Notes: generated from the letters alone by a model not told the origin. A stretch of DNA of 64,000 nucleotides from Lycocorax pyrrhopterus obiensis (GCA_014706295.1 JACSVZ010000007.1:2024543-2088542); one strand, 5' to 3'; shown: positions 37,412 through 53,084, counted from the first letter of the stretch. Made by a program: numbers and translations.

Positions 37412-39887
37412 GAAGAACCAGACTTTCTCAGGTGTGTGCCCAAGGACCCACCTTCATTGACAAGGAGTGAGAATGTACTTGAATAAAAACTGAGCAAGTT
37501 CCTTCTCCGAGCATGGCCACAGGTCAGTGCTTGTGGCACCAGGACAGAAAGAGGCCAATTCCCAGGCCCAGCCGCCGGGATTGGGGTTGCAAGGATTTGG
37601 CTGCTCCCACGGGAGGCTCCAGTCGTGTGGAGGAGTGTCAGGAGTTGTGAATGATCCTCGCTCTCAACTGCTTTCCCTTGATTTGCATTTGCTTCCGAGC
37701 TGCTTAACCACGGGCAGATTATTTCAATTTTCCTGGTGAATAATGCATGAGGGTGTATAAGTGGATGTTCCTTGGCTGAGTGGGCTGCAGATTAAAAGTG
37801 TCAGCTCCTTTGCAGCATTAATGTGCATTTCTTTCTCAGGTTAAAGCTGGAGAGAACCTAGATATGCTTTTTTTGGAGAACTCCTACAAATGCCAAAATA
37901 TTGGCAACGTTTGCTTTTTCTCTTCTTTTCCCCTTGACTACCTGTTATTTGAATGAAAAAGCCAGTTGCCAATTTTCCAGCACAAGCTTATTTTCCTTGG
38001 GACTCCCCCTCAGGATTTCAGTGCCACATTGTTGTACCTGCTGCTTGAGCTTCCTGGAAACTATCAGGAACAGGGTTTTTTTTTATTTATTTCTCTGTCA
38101 CTCCTGTCAGCTCAGAGCACTGATTCCTTCTCACTCCTCCTTCTTGCTCTTTAATATGTCCCAGAGGGATAATTTGGAGTATCCTTTCTTGCTCTAGCAG
38201 CCTTGGGGCACAGAGAGGCAATTCTTGTGTGTAACATGTGGAATGTTTCGTGGAGGTAGAGCTAAACACATTAAATGCTGTAATAATTGAAATAACACTT
38301 CAACCCACCATGATCCACTTATTAGAAAAACCTCTTCAGATTTTTCCTTTATTAATTTATTAAGAGGCATTTAATATCTTACTGTACACTTTTTTCACTT
38401 GTTGATTATGCAGATATTTCCTTCTTTTTCGGCTTATTGGAGAAATACCCTTTGATGCTCCAGATTTCTAGAAAATTAAAGCACAACTGTTGCCCTTGTT
38501 TGCTTGTGGTTAGGCTTGTATTTATAGGGCATTTGTTCAAGATTGTAATTGGATCCCTGAAACATCAAAACTCTGAAACTTATGGGCCATTCTAAACAAA
38601 ATATTTCAGGGCCGTTTTAAACATAATAAACACTTTAGATAATGGCGTTCGACATGAGAGTCCTGCGGGAGTGTGGTTAAAGAGAGCTTCCTGAAATATG
38701 GAATCATGCCACTGAACAAAGCAGTCATGTAAAGCAGAACTCTTCCAACCTCCCCAACTGTAACAATATTCCTTGGAATTACAGACATCCAGACATGAAC
38801 TGCAGCAGAGTGTATTGTAAAATAACGCTTTCAAACTCAGCTTAGCCTGACATTTTATAAGATAAAAGACTGAGAGTGTGTGAAATTGTAAGGGCTGCGT
38901 AGTAAACAAGGCACTGAGTTGTGCAGCTGCTTAAAAAGCAGATAGAGATTAATAGCTACAATAACAGAATGCCCTAAATATTTAAAACCAGTCCGATGAG
39001 TGTTTTGTGAACTTCTTGCAGTATTTGGTGCTGAAAATTGCAGAGAAAATACTCGGGCGGGTTTCAGGTTGTAAAATAGGAATTCTCACAACCCAACCAA
39101 AGAATAACAGCGAGGAAACAGAGGGAAATCATTTCGAGGTTGTGATTTAAGTTTGGATTAATTCCAGCACGTGCTTTGCGAGCTGTTTTTGTGCCGGTGC
39201 TGCCGCGCTTCCAGGGAAGGGGGTGCTGGTGGTGTCTTGTCCCCCACTGCAGTTGTTGGTCCCTGACTTGCACATTTGTCACTCAAAGCAGCGTTTCCTT
39301 GTTCCAGGTATATCACTAAGATATTCCAGGCTTCCAAGTCCTGTGCCTTCCACCTTCCTGTGCCAGCCTTAATCCCATTTAATGCTCTTCCCGACCTTCC
39401 CGTCGCTCACTCTCATTTCCTCATTTCATGCTCAGAGTGACAGGGACAGCAGAGCAGGAGGAACTAAGAGGAAGTGGAGTTTGCTTCCTCATCTCCTCCA
39501 AATGTTCTGTCCACTTTTCCATCTTGAAATCATGCCATCAGAAGAGCTTTGCTTTCATGGGTTTCTGCTTTCAAATCCTCCCCTTAAAATGGAATTCTGA
39601 CACCTAACTTCTTTTTGATGTTGCCTTCGTTCCTTTGCCCTTCTTGAAGGATCCAGCTTCCCATATCCAAGTAGAAGTCCCTGGAATCCGTTGCTGTCAG
39701 GTAAGGCTTAAACCACGGTCATTTCTCTGTTTGGGGGCAGAAGTAGAAAGGTCTGATTTTGGTGCTCTTCTCCCTGGTGAAGGAAAATCAATGAAACATG
39801 GAACACTTCAGGAGCACAGCTTTCCCACAAGGAAGGGCTTTGCAGACCCATAATCTGTTGACTTGAGCTAAACTTGGTGGTAAATAA

Positions 39888-40106
39888 AGAGGATTTCTGG
39901 GAAGAAATTCCTCCCTGTGAGGTGCTGAGGCCCTGGCACAGGGTGCCCAGAGAAGCTGTGGCTGCCCCATCCCTGGAGGTGTCCAAGGCCAGGCTGGAAG
40001 GGGCTTGGAGCAACCTGGGTAGTGGAAGATGTCCCTGCCCATGGCAGGGGGTGGAACAAGATGATCTTTAAGATTCCTTCCAACCAAGCCATTCTATGAT
40101 TCTGTT
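39888..40106 (+). repeat. CR1 LINE 3'-end fragment, sense
   Basis: Forward CR1 tail with, in order, AAATTCCTCCCTGTGAGG, GGTGCCCAGAGAAGCTGTGG, CTGCCCCATCCCTGGAGGTG, CCAAGGCCAGGCTGGA, GTCCCTGCCCATGGCAGGGG and the terminus TTCTATGATTCTG at 40106. It is about 220 bp, 5'-truncated and fairly well preserved. Confidence 0.95.
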
Positions 40107-43100
40107 AAAAATTTTCGGCTCAGAATGACTCCAAACTCCACATTTGGCCTTCAGAACGTTGACAAGATGGATGGAATAAGGTGTGTTTAGTGTATTCATT
40201 GTGACTAATAGAATAATCTTCCTAAAATGTTTTATATTGCACCAGTACCTATGAAATCATTTATCTAAAGCAGTGATTCAATTCTGCATGACCCCAGTCC
40301 CTGTGCCAAAGGGGCCGTGACTTCTCGAGATGTTTGAGAGTAACCACTCTCATTTTAAAAGTGGTGTTACCGCGAGGAGTGCTGGGTGTTCAGATTGTCA
40401 GGGAGCAGGAATGCAGTCCAGCACCTCATCTCCCAGTTTTCTTGCAGATGACACTTCAGCAAGGATTCTGTATGCAGGTAGGCTGCTCCATGGGGGCCTA
40501 CCTTCCTTTTTACCTGGGAAATCCAGTAAATGGGCAGCAGAAAAAGGACAGATGTGGTTAGAAAACGGCTGCATAAAAAAAGGAAATGTTTTATTTCCAT
40601 GAATACAGACAGGATTCTTTTTTCCAGGCTCTTTTAATGTAAATGGTTATTGCTTCATATACAGATTTATTTTACTTTGTTTTAGTGTATTGATGCTTTA
40701 ATGTGATTTGCAACGACTCCAAATTCCACTAAACACTGTAGGCTGGAATTTTTTTTAATTATTAAAAAAAGACCTCCTTATTTTTTCCTCAAAGTCAGCA
40801 GAATTTGGGCATTGAAATCCTTTTGATCATCCCAGCTTTGGAATTTAATTGAGCCAATGGTCTTGATGCTGCCCTGGCTTCTGCAAGGTGTCTGCATGAG
40901 CCATGCAGAATTCCAGGGAGGATGGCTGTAGAATATACAGGCTCAAATTTATTCCTGTAAAATGTTTATCAGGAACAGTTTAGATGAGGAAAGCTTACAT
41001 AAAGAGTTCCTGTGGTATGCCTACAGCAAGCCCACTTTTCCATGGACATGTGTCCAGACATCTGGGAATGTGCATATCCATTTTTCATGGTGCAGTGAGT
41101 GACAGAAGCCATTTTAGAGTAATTAAATTCTCAAAACTTGAAAGAAAATCCTTCCAATTCTTTAGAAAAGAACAGGGAATCTGAGATTTTTCAGGGTGCT
41201 GAGTATTATCAGAAGCATAAAGGGAATATTAAGCATACTTTGTGTCGTTTTAGGGGTATTTACTCTTCTGACACTTTAAATCTACTTTATCACCTTGTGG
41301 ATCTGAGTTCCAGAAGTGAGTGGGACTAAGTCTTTGATTCTGGATCAGAGAGATTATTTCCAGAACTTAAACGCATGTTGGAGCATCAAAAGCCCCACTC
41401 AGAGTTCTCTTAAAACCCAAAGAAACTTTTACAATCAGATTAGCCAGTACATTTTCCATGATGAGTGTAAGACATGATTCAGATTCCTTGTTTTCCTTGA
41501 TGCTCGTGCAGTACATTTTGGAGGAATAAATCATATGGGATAAGTGTTGTGTATTATGGTTTAATTTCCTTCTCTCTTGTTTGGACATAAGTCACTTAAA
41601 CTGGGCAGAGACATTCAGTTAGAAAAAATGAGTTATTATTGCATGTCACTGTTGTGTCTGAAAGAAAGAAATAATTTCTCCATGTGTAGTTCCATGTTGC
41701 TGTAGGAAATTGTCAGGATGGAGATTGCCTTGGACTGGTGTTCATGGAGACTGACAGTGCCTGGAAACTCCAGCACTGATAGGGCTGACAGCTTTTAATT
41801 TGCCTCTGCAGCCTTGGCCCACTCAGAGCTGTTTAGATATTTCAAACAGCACCTTTCTCGATTTTGGAGAAGACGAGGAGAGTCTGGAGAAGAGTTTGGT
41901 GAAGTCAGCGTTTTAATGAAAAGGTTTCAGTGTGTGGACCCTCTCAATTCCTGTGCAGTGTCCTCTGCTCTTGGCCCAAGGTGGGAAGCTGCTCTCCATC
42001 CTGGAGAGCTGGCAGTCAATCCCCAACCTCCTGCCGTTGTTTGCCCACAGTTCCCCTTAGAACTTCCCTCTCTGCTCTTCCCCAATACATTTTCCATGCA
42101 TTTTGTGTTATTTCAGCCAAAGTGATGCTGTGCTGTAGCAGGAATGTTTGAAGCCTTTCCCCTGAGCCCCAGCTAAGATGAAGGAAGTTTTCAACGCTGT
42201 TTGATTTAGGTTTTGTGTTTCTTGGTTTAGAGTTACCATGCAGTGACCTTGGAGATTTTTAAAACTTTTTATTCAAACTGTGGCATAACGAGGATTACAG
42301 GCTGTCAGAATCAGATTGTGCTGCGTTTCCTACCATGGCTACAGCTTTTTAAAGGAATGTATAGATGGACCTGCTCTGGTTTTATTAGAAGCTGGAAATT
42401 ACTTTGAGGACTGCTTAGCTCTGATTAGTTTTATGACATTTTTCTGTTCTTGTCAGAAGCTGCCGTGACAATTACTTAACAAGGAATTAAAATCTCAGGG
42501 GTTCCTAATTCCGCTCCATCTTTAACTGATAAATTGTTCATAAACACACAGTATGTGGCATCACCTTTCATCTATAAAAAAGGCATTGAGGGCTGATCTG
42601 CTTCTTAAAAGGATGAAAGTGCAGAGGAATTTATACAAAATATTGAAAATGAAAATCGCAAAACAGGTTGGAAAACCAATCTGCAAAACTGCTAGTCCTG
42701 CTTCCACTAATTCACATCTCTTTAGCAGCTTTGAGCTGATCTAGGCTTGACTTAACTGGTGGTTTAGCAGTTCCCCGAGCCCAGCAAGCTCTTAGCTCAG
42801 CCCTCCCTGTCTCGGGACACACAGTGACTGAACTGTCCCCCTCTCCCAGGTAGCCCTGACCGATGGAATGTGAGACCCTCCTGGGGGGCTCTGGTTTAAT
42901 GAGCGCAGCTTGGAGTCAGCCCCCGAAGGAAGGAGCACAGCACTTGCCTGAGGTGGATTTTGTCCCCTTCTTCTCCGTGCCCACGAGCCAGGAATCGTGA
43001 CAAATGGCAGGGGAAGGATGAGCAGAGTTTCATAACGCAGCGCTTGGACCACTGAGGCTGGGTAGTCACAAATCCTGCTCAGTTATTGAAAACAAGTGAC

Positions 43101-46100
43101 AACTTTCCAGTAACGGCTTCCAAGCTGTGAAGAGCCTCCTGCATTTTCAGGAGCTTCTCGCTGGGAGTGAGGGAGGTTACACCAGGACACATCTTTTGAT
43201 ATCCTGTGACATTATGCAATGCACCCATCACGTTGCATCATCATTGAAACGCTGTTCAGTTCATGTCTTTGCCTTGCATTAAAGCTTAATGACAAAAAAA
43301 AATTGAAATTGTACCATGAGGACAAACTGATTCCTACCGGCCTTCCTTCTGTACTGGTTTGAAAAGCTTGGCTAAATAGACATGGAGACATTTCATCTTG
43401 GCTTTTACCTTTTCAACCTTCTCAGTGTTTTGTTTTTCAGAATTTAGGTGGAGAAGTAAGATTTCCTAAAGAGCTGGAGTAGTACAGCAGCCAGCTGAAT
43501 CTTATCTTTCTTTCTTACTCTCTTCCTAAGGAATTTTCTTTGGGTGTTTGCATCCTGTTTAGCCTTCCATCTCCCAAGCATTTCAGTTTTCCCCTGGGAG
43601 ACTTTTTGCATGTTCCAGTGCCCCTCATTGTTCAAACTTTCAATCAGTAACATTTGGATGTCATGTAAAGGCATAATGGAATTACCAAATTTTAAAAAAA
43701 GTAAAAATTTGAAGTCTTTTTTCATGGTAGGCCATTTTATGCTTGAATGGAGACAACGTTCAGGACAGCACCCAAGCTCCCAGGTGATCACAGCAAGTCA
43801 CAGGGTGGGACAGATTCTGCTTCTCTGGGGCTTTTTGCCACTGCTTTGGTGGCTTTTTACTCCACTCTGTGCTTCTCTCTCCCCACGTTTGCTTCTGTGT
43901 AATGCCTGTGGGGAATTTCAGCAGTGACTTGCACAGTGAAACAGCATCAGTGAATTATTTAAAATAAGTATAGTCACTTTAGCATGATTTAATAATTAAA
44001 AAACCCTTTTAAAGACAAAGTCAGCTCCACAGAGAGCTGGGGTAAAGAACTGAGAACCTTTGTTGGAGAACTGGTGGCTGTGGCCAGGAGCCCTGAAGTT
44101 TATGAATTACTGTGAAATTGTCACCTCTGACACCTACAGGAAGATCCTCTCAAGTGGCTTGAAAGTCTCTGGTGTCTTATTTACTTTCTTATCACTCAGT
44201 AAATTCAGACATAAATTATCATTGCACCTTCAGACTGTTAAAACAGTACCTCTTTCTTCTTTCCATTGCTGTCTTCCAAATAATTGTTTAATGATGTGAA
44301 TGAATAACTTCAATCTGCAATTTTAAATCAGGAAATGTTAATAAAAACCCAGGCTTTTCATATAAAATGTGGAATTTTCACTCTCGCTGTGCACATGCAC
44401 ACATACATAGAGTTAGAAGAGCCTCTGGCTAGCATTTTATTTTCCACATCCATGGGTATAAATCCCTGAGAAGCCCAATGTAAATTGGGATGTTAGCTTT
44501 GGATTGCAAACAGCTTCATTTATAGAACCACGCAGAGAAAGGTATTGCCTGAGGAGGTGAAAATATTTTATTTCCCTGAGAAAACAAAGTGGTTGCTATG
44601 GGACAGAAAATGATCTAATGATGGCTTTCACAGAGACACGCAACTGGACAGAATTAGAATATTCAAATCAAAGTGGGCAAAAATGTTGGTTTTGCCAGGA
44701 TGTATTTGTGGAAGATTTTTCTTAGTGTAGATCTGGATACTTTCAAGAAAAAATGAAGAAGTGGGTATTTGTCCATGGAGTACAATTTAATTGGTTTTTT
44801 TTTCTTTCCACTCCTCCTACAACACTCTGCAAATGAAACATATTTGTTCAGTCAAACTGCTTTTAAATACTTATGGAGAAAATGCCAGTCCTTTTGCGTG
44901 CTGAATGATGATGTTTTGAGAGGTCACCAAGCACAAGTAATGTGGGGAGTTTTGTGTGTGTAGCAATATAATGAAAGATCTGAGCAACGAGTAAAACTAA
45001 TGAATTTAACTACAATTAAGCACCACGTGATGAGGGGCACAGAAACCCCAGATCTCTACAGGTGGTTGGTGCCTAATGTGTAAAAAGGTGCATTTTAGAA
45101 TGATTGGGGTTTTTTAACTGCTTGTAGGCCTGTGCCCCAGTGAAGTTCATCTTTCAGAATTCGATTAAATGGACTTAGAAAACTCCTTCAGCGGTGAATC
45201 CAGAAATCACACACGAGCCATGTTCCCTTTTGCTCCTTGGTCTGGGAATACACACGACAGTGCTTGCTGGATTTTGCTCTAGCACTGAAGTGCTTTTGTT
45301 ACTTACATGAATTACTTAGCACTTGTACTCTTCTGAAAAATGATTTTAGTGTCCTTCCCAGCTTATTAAGGACACTAATTTTTAATGCCTGTAGATTAGT
45401 AATGAGTAAGTGCCTTCCTAAAAAAAAATTACTCTGTTCTTGAAGGAAACAAAACCTAAAGTTGTTTTATAATACTCGTTCTCATCACTTTATTCCCCAT
45501 ACTAGCTTGAGGACCTTAGAGGTGTTTATTATCCAGAGAAATTCCTGCTGTGGTCGTGCTTGAAAGTCCCACTAGCTGTGTGTGCCTGGCATGACTGCAT
45601 GCAACAATTGCCGCTTTGGATCATCCTGCTTTTGGCATGAATAGCTGAGGACGTGATCTTGCAGTGTGCTCAGCTTCCTGGGATCCTCCCAAATTCCCTG
45701 GGAGTTCCTAGTGTGTAGTGCCAAGCTAGGTAAGTCTTCCCTAGTGCTAGTTAAGAGCTTTTTCTCAATGTGCTGTGTTTTGGAAAGCTCCTGAAGCCCA
45801 CAGGCCTGGGGGAGGGAGCATTTGCTGTTGGGCACGATGGTGATTTCTGTCCCTGGCGTGTGCATGTGCCTGTTTGCTCAGAAATATCCATCTGTGATTA
45901 TCACCATCAGGATTAAAGTGCTGCCTTGTTTTGATTTCCTAGCTCCTTTTCCATTTATTTTCATGTTGTTTAAAACTGTCCCCTAAATCTTGTCTCATAG
46001 TAAGCCTTAGATTCCTGTTTAACTTCTTCAGCCCTCTTTCACAGTCTCCTTCCTCAGTTCCTCCATTTCTGGAGCCATGGTATTGTTTTCTACCAGCAAG

Positions 46101-49100
46101 TTGCCTGAACTTTCTGCCCTCTGTGTGCAGTTAAATGCTTATGGGGTCTATTCATCACTGCTAACACAGTCCCCAGGCCCTGGGGATTCTTTTCTCCTCT
46201 CCTTTCTCCTGTATGTGTTTGCATGTCTTTTCTTTGCAGTGCTCCCTGTTTCTGAATACATGTTTCTCACCTGGCATTAACAGTGCTGTGTTGGGAGGTT
46301 TGTTCTGTCCCTGCCTTTAGGCATCACCTGCACCGGGCAGGTACTGAAAATGCAGGATACTGAGGGATGTCAAGGTGTAAAAGCCAAGAAAATGATCGTA
46401 GTTAGGAGACAGCTGCCTCCCCCTCTCCTTTTTCCTGTAACGGAGAGTGGCAGAAGAGATAAGAAAGATCAATTGGAATTACAAAGATTTTCCCAGCCAT
46501 AATAGTGCATAGCAACAAAATCTCTGACAGTCCACCCTTTGAGGAACACGGATGGAGGTTAAAATTGGTCAGTGAGGCTCAGTTAGTGAGATTTAAAACC
46601 AAAATCCACGCTGAGGCCGAGTAAGGTGTTGGTAAAGGGAGAGAATCTGTGTTTTGTTTCTGATGTTATTTACCACTCAGCAATACCTGTTTTCAGATAA
46701 GGCAATCCACTCCTGGCAGTTAATGACAAGAAAATCTCTTGTAGTCTCTTCTGGTTCTCCTACAAAGGTCCATTTCTCTGGTTCTGGAGCAGTCCTGGCT
46801 TGCATCATTCGTATGGTTTTCTATTTCCTGACTGAAATTCCGGTCCCTTTAGAGTCCAGAGCAAAAAAAATGAATCACCTGTACTGGGGCTAGGATGTAA
46901 ACAGCTGTGGCTTTCCTTTCAGTCATGACTTAACAACCCACAGAATAAGAGGTGCCTCTGTCCCAGTGTCAGAACTCTGTGACTCTGTCACTGGGTTCCC
47001 AGAGCCTTTACTCTTCACAGTCTTTCCTACATAAATGCAAATCACTGCTTACTCCTGCATCTTCACTACCTCCTCTATTGCTTTTGGCTGCTGAATGGTT
47101 TGATTAATCCTGGAACTGGTGCCTGGTGTTCAGAGCCTGAGTCAGGTTTCAGGGATTGCACTTCCTTCCCTCCCTCGTGCAGCACGGCGGCGTACGCTGC
47201 CTCCTGCTTTGTGTACTACGTGCCATGCACTGCCCTGAATCCTGGAGCCCTGGCGCTCCTGAGCATCTGACAGCAGTGATCCATCTTCATTTGCTCCACT
47301 GGAAACTCCTCCAGATTATATCTCCCAGATTCACTGGGAACCACTGGAGTTTCGCTGTGTTTTCTTCCTGTCTTCCGGTCCTTCCTCCTCCACTTGTACT
47401 TTATTTCTCAGATGTGTCTGAGTCCTGTGAGCCCCATTTATTTCTTCTCCTTTTCTGTGAATAATTCCTTTGATGTTCCTTCCCAACATAAAGGGAAGCA
47501 TGGTCGTAGCCAGGGGGACTTAGGGTGAGTCATCTCTAAATTTCTTGCCAAATTCTTGACCAGGAAAGATACGTTAAAACTCCATGGAAAATTTACTTGA
47601 GGAGATTCTATAGAAGTTTTCCTCAGCTTTTAAATTTCCATATATTCTTGTTCTGTTTTACCACCCTCCACCAGTCATCACCCAGCTGAGGGAATGATTT
47701 TAGGCTTTTCCTGACCTCAAGTGGGAACTTGACACAGGGAATGAGAATAGTCTCTGGCTGTGTTTCTGTCTCCTGTTGTAACAGAGGTGTCCTGGGGACT
47801 GTGGTCACCTCTCTGTTGTTCAAAGCAGTGGCTCCTCAGAAGCCAGAGCTGCTGGGCATGCTTGCAGGATTGTCCCCAGGGAAACTCTCTGGTGTCCACT
47901 GGTGGAGCTGAGGGCTGGATATTCCCTTTGGTTTAGGTCTCTAGCGAACAAAAAATACTGCAAGTGATTTGAATTCACTTCTCAGCTGAAGCTTCCTAAC
48001 GTAATATCTGAAATGTGTATCTGATGTCACCCTGTTTTATGTTTTCTGTCTTACCCACTTTTTTCTCTGGATACCCAGTGTATTCCTCATGCACTTATTT
48101 TTTGTTTATGAAGATGTGCGGTTTATTCCTGAAACGGCTCGTGCCTGAATTGTGCCCTTGAATTTGTGAGTGCAGTCACCATCTTAATTTACATGTGCTT
48201 CTGTAGATGGCCGCAGACTGGATCCCAGGTGGCTCATGCCAAATGATGCTTCCTCCAGCGGAAGTGCTGCTGGACACATGGAATAGTCACACACGTGTCA
48301 CCAGTGTACAGGTGACACCAAAGTGAGAACGATTCCTCTCCTAAACACACCATTCTGCAGTTACTCAGAAACATCAAGAATCTGCATCTGAGATGCCGTG
48401 CCTTAACAGAGCAACACAGTGCAGTTCCCATATTCATACAATTCCTCTCCTTTCTCTGATCCCATTCTTTTTTAGGGATGTGCATTAGCACTATTTGCAT
48501 CACTTCTTGTCCGGAAGAAAACAGAGTTATTTTGAAACTTGAACACGGAAGTCAAATTTCATTGTAGTAGTCATGATGTCCGGGGGTGTGACTGCCAAAT
48601 AATATCCAGAACTCCTCTCTTTTCATAGTAATGTCTTGGATGTCAGCCATGCATTTTCCACTGAATTAATGAACATCAGATCTATGCCAGGAACGTAAGA
48701 ATAGATGGCACTGCTTCTGAAATGGTTTGTACATAAAATTACTTCTCCATGATGGGTTTAAAGCCTGCACCTTCTTCATTCTTTCAGTTGATCTTATTTA
48801 CCTGCTCTGACTTACTAACCTATTTAACAACAGTCCCTTTTTTTGTATTCTTGTTACGTAAAATGTAAACCCAGCTATCAGGGCACAACTTAATCTGCTG
48901 GAAGCATCAAGAAACAGGCTGGGAGAAAAAGCCTTTCCTCGACATTTTCAAACATTGTAAAACGCACGTGATGATGTCTTGGAGCAGAAGTAGGGAGAGT
49001 ATTGTGCCATCACTTTAATCATGGATCCACCTCAAAACCCGTTCAGTGAGCAAGCCTGCCTTTCTCAATGGGATTCAGCACTGAGAACATTAGAAATGCT

Positions 49101-52100
49101 GCAAACACCTACATATTTGTACAGAGATAACCCCCTGCTTCAGCGGATACAGGCTTTTTTTATCATCCTTTCTTAGTTATACCAGCATGATTCATTAGCA
49201 GTTATTTTTGAGATGTAGAAATGTAGGCTACTAATATAATTTAAAATGCTATTATTTTAATGAATAAGTCAGCAATGTTTTAGTTTCTATTTAACACCAA
49301 ATGTCTAAATGGAGCTAAGGATAGCGAGACAATTACCAGCTTAAATTATTGGGTTTTATCTTCTAAAGATCCTGCTTAATAACCTGACTTTGGAGGGAGC
49401 TTGCAATCCCCTATTTAGGAGAGAAGATATTTTGGGGGGTGAATGGTTGTGTATCTCCCACCTTTAGCAGAGAAGACAACTGGAAGTTTGCAGTGGGAGA
49501 CTCTGCTCAGGTAACTCAAATGTACCTTTTCTCAAAAGTGTCAGTGTGAATTATTTGGTTCTTAGGTCCATTGTGGAATTGAGATTATGAGAATAAGAGC
49601 AGAGGAGGAATTCTTGAAAGTCACTTAGGTAAGAGGAGAATAACTGCACTGAGGATAACGTGGGGTCCCATAATGATGGGTCTCACTAGTTCCATGTTTG
49701 AGAAGCAGAATCGACAATCACAGAAATGCTTTTTGCTTTCTACACTCACAGCCCCCACCAGGATTCTCTCCTTAAATTCTCTTCTTACTCCTTGTAGATT
49801 CCTGGGCTTCAGGGAGGCTGCAGTCAACAATTCAGTTCTCTCGGTGCTTAGTTTCTGGCTTACCAATGCTTCTGCCAGGATAAAAATGGACTCTGCTGTA
49901 AAATAAGAATGAAAGTGGCAGTGCAGGTTTTTGTCATTAAATACATCATAAAGTGGCAGTACCTGTGGGAAGCCAGCCAGAAGAGGGAAAAGCTCCCAGA
50001 GTTCCAGTTCCTTTGCTGACAGATCAAGCCCAGCTCTGTCTCCTCAGTAAAATGCTGGATTCTTTACTCCATGGAAGGATTCCCCTCAAAGTACAATAAG
50101 ATGGCAAAAAATTACAGTAATGTTGTACTAACTGCTTGATTGCTCCCCCTTCTCTTCACAATTAAACTTTACGTGATTTCCACTATTGTTAAGCATTTAA
50201 ATATTGCAGCCTCCCGTGAATCTCCCTCTTCTAGATGCTGTTTTCTTGTATTCAGCTCCTCTTCTATCCCCATCCATTTGTCTTGGTTGCTGATTTTATG
50301 TAACTTTGCCATGATGTGGTATCTTCTGGAAATTCTCTCTCCAGGCATTCTCTTATGTGCCATTTATTTCCTCTTGGGTCTGGGTGGCAGGAAGATTATC
50401 CTTAGGGAATTGGTGAGGGAAGCAGTGAAAGGCAACTGTAGCAATGAGAAGAAGGGAAAATGAGATTGAAAAATGACCGTGAAGGATGCCAAGATTTAAG
50501 AGTTGGAGAACAGGGAGGAGCTGCACCTCAAAGAAAATATTATGAATTTGTTTCTCTGCTGTTTTCTTACCATTCCTGCCTAGGCTACATCACACTCACG
50601 CATGACCTTTAACATCTGACCAGTTATATATTTTGAAACTTCTACAAGAGTCCAATCTTTTTTTTTTCCCCCATTGAGAGCAATATACACTTTCCAGTTA
50701 TGAAAATGGTGTTATTCTAAATAAAACTGACACGATCCACCAACACTTTCGGAAGCACAGATGCTTTGTCCCACTATTTACTAAAGAGGTTCACACTTAG
50801 ATTAAAGCAGTGAAATCAAATCACTGAATAAAGCCTGGAACAACATAATGATTTAAGGAATTCGTGGAGAGCTTCTGGTAGGAAGAAAGTTGCACCAAGG
50901 CAAAATTAGATTGTTTTCTGTACAACGCCAGGACACGGAAGCACCGCGCAATCCAATATTGGTGCCGTTGTTTTGCTGAGCGTCTTGTGCGGTTTCATTT
51001 GTCCTTGTTCTCCTCTGCAACATCAGGCTGCAACCACAAATTCAAGTGCTGCGTCCGAGGCCCATCAGTGTCAGACTTAGCAGAAGAGTCTTTGTTACAG
51101 GGGCCACCAGCCGTGAAATTCTCTCTCTGAATGACTCTGCTTTGTTATTATTTTTTTTTCCAGCATAAACTACGTGGGTTGGGACATGCACAGCCTCCTG
51201 ATATTAAGCGATATTTTTTCCCAACTCAATGTATACATAATGCCAGGAATGAAATTAATTTGTTGTGTACTTCAGTCCCTGAGTGGTGCTGCATCAGGAC
51301 AAGATTTCCCAGTGTGTTATTAGTGGGGAAAATTGCACTGTCCTTTCACCAGCTTGCTTAAAGAGCAGAAGAATTTGTAGTGGGATGTAATTATATTTGA
51401 TTCCTGTTTTCTCTCTTGTTGTTGGAAGTAAAAGAATGCAGCTTCAGGGGTCCACACTTGACTGCTTTCAGTTCAAGCGGATAGTCTGAGCTAAATGGAG
51501 CTTTCTGTCCAGATACTGTACAAGTTGTTAATCTCTTGTTCAATGACACTTGTAAGGAGCTGGTTACTCAGAGTTTGCTGCTGTGTAAAGATGAACCACT
51601 CTGGAGGAGTTCTGCTTGCTGATGAGAACACGCTTTGAAATAAGCCCAGTTCATATTTAAAGAAATCAATTACAACAAGTAGTTTTGTGTTTTACTGACT
51701 GCAAATCACCCCTTGCCTTTTTTTGAAAGAGTTCACAGGGACTATTTACTTTTTAAAAGATTCTATTTTTCCTTGTCTTCACGGCCAGCAGAGAAAGCTC
51801 TTTGTTATCTGGGTGCACAAATGGATGGAGGATAGGAACAAATATTTATTGTAGTTAATGGTATTAGTCAGAGTAAGAGTGGATGTTCCTTTCAACCCAA
51901 ACATGAGTAATAGAAGTGAGGGGCTGTGAATGCTCTGGGAGTATAAAACCTTGAGAAAGCCTTGTCAGAGCTGGCCTTCCCATTCCAGGGAGAATGTTCT
52001 GCAGAACCAGAACTACAGAAAATACACGGCTTTATTTGGATAAGTTGCTTCTTCCATAGCAATGCACCTGTTGGAACAAAAGCCAGCCAGCCGTATTTTA

Positions 52101-52194
52101 TTCAGATTGGCTGCTTGCTTCCACCTTGCTGATAGATTTCAATCGTTCTTAAATCCCCTTCAGCTATTGTAGCTTTCTCTCGTTGCTTTTGCTT

Positions 52195-52215
52195 TTCTCT
52201 CTCTCTCTCTCTCTT
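52195..52215. repeat. (CT)n microsatellite
   Basis: About ten CT units ending TTCAAG. The tract followed by a CAAG could mimic a splice acceptor, but no coding continuation is apparent. Confidence 0.9.
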
Positions 52216-53084
52216 CAAGCTGCTTCTTGCAAGACATCATCTCCCTCATTACTGGCCATTGTTTCCTCCCCGATTCCAGCCTTTCACAGAGGATTGGAGG
52301 GTTTCATTCCCCCACCTTTTAACCTTCTATTGTTCACTTCCCTCTGCACCCCTGACCTAGATTCCTCATACAAAGCCACCTCTCATCCTTGGGGACTGAG
52401 GTTTTATTTCTGTTCTCAGGTAAATTCTGATCTGTTGTATCTGTATTGCTGCAGGCAGAGCTTCAGATATTTGCAGGTATTGCCACACTGAGCCTGGTAA
52501 TTTTTCTTTTAAAGTCTTATTCAAGCTCTTCTGGATCATAATTTCTCTACTTATTACCTTCCAACCTCTCAGAGAGATGTCAGACATTTGCTCTGACATG
52601 GAGCAAATTCTGAAGCAATACTTAGCAGTTTTTTAATGCAATCTAACTAGAAGATTCTCTGTCTCTCCTTGATGTGTGAGCACCTAAAAGTAAAGCCCTA
52701 AGGTGAACTTGTCTCCCTTCTCAGGCACATGCAGCTCTTTGAATGCTTTCCTTGCACTGCTGCTGTAATCTTAGTGAGGGCTAATTTATAGTCAGGTGAA
52801 TATGGCAAAATAAAAAGGGATTGATTTTCACTTCCCGTGATTTTAATTTAATTTATGTGTGCCAACTGTGTATTCATCAGCTTTTGAATTCCTTTGGGAT
52901 GTGCCATCAAACACGTACACTTCCTATGCTTTGTTATTAAAACGAGTGAAGTGTTTCCTGCACAACTCTGTGGCCAGATCCAGTGAGAAATTGCCTCTGA
53001 TGAAGCCATCCCCACAGCTGTGCCTGAGCCCAGAGCCTTTCCAAGGCCTCGCTGTTGGTTTTCCAGGAGGTTCTGGGAAGGTTC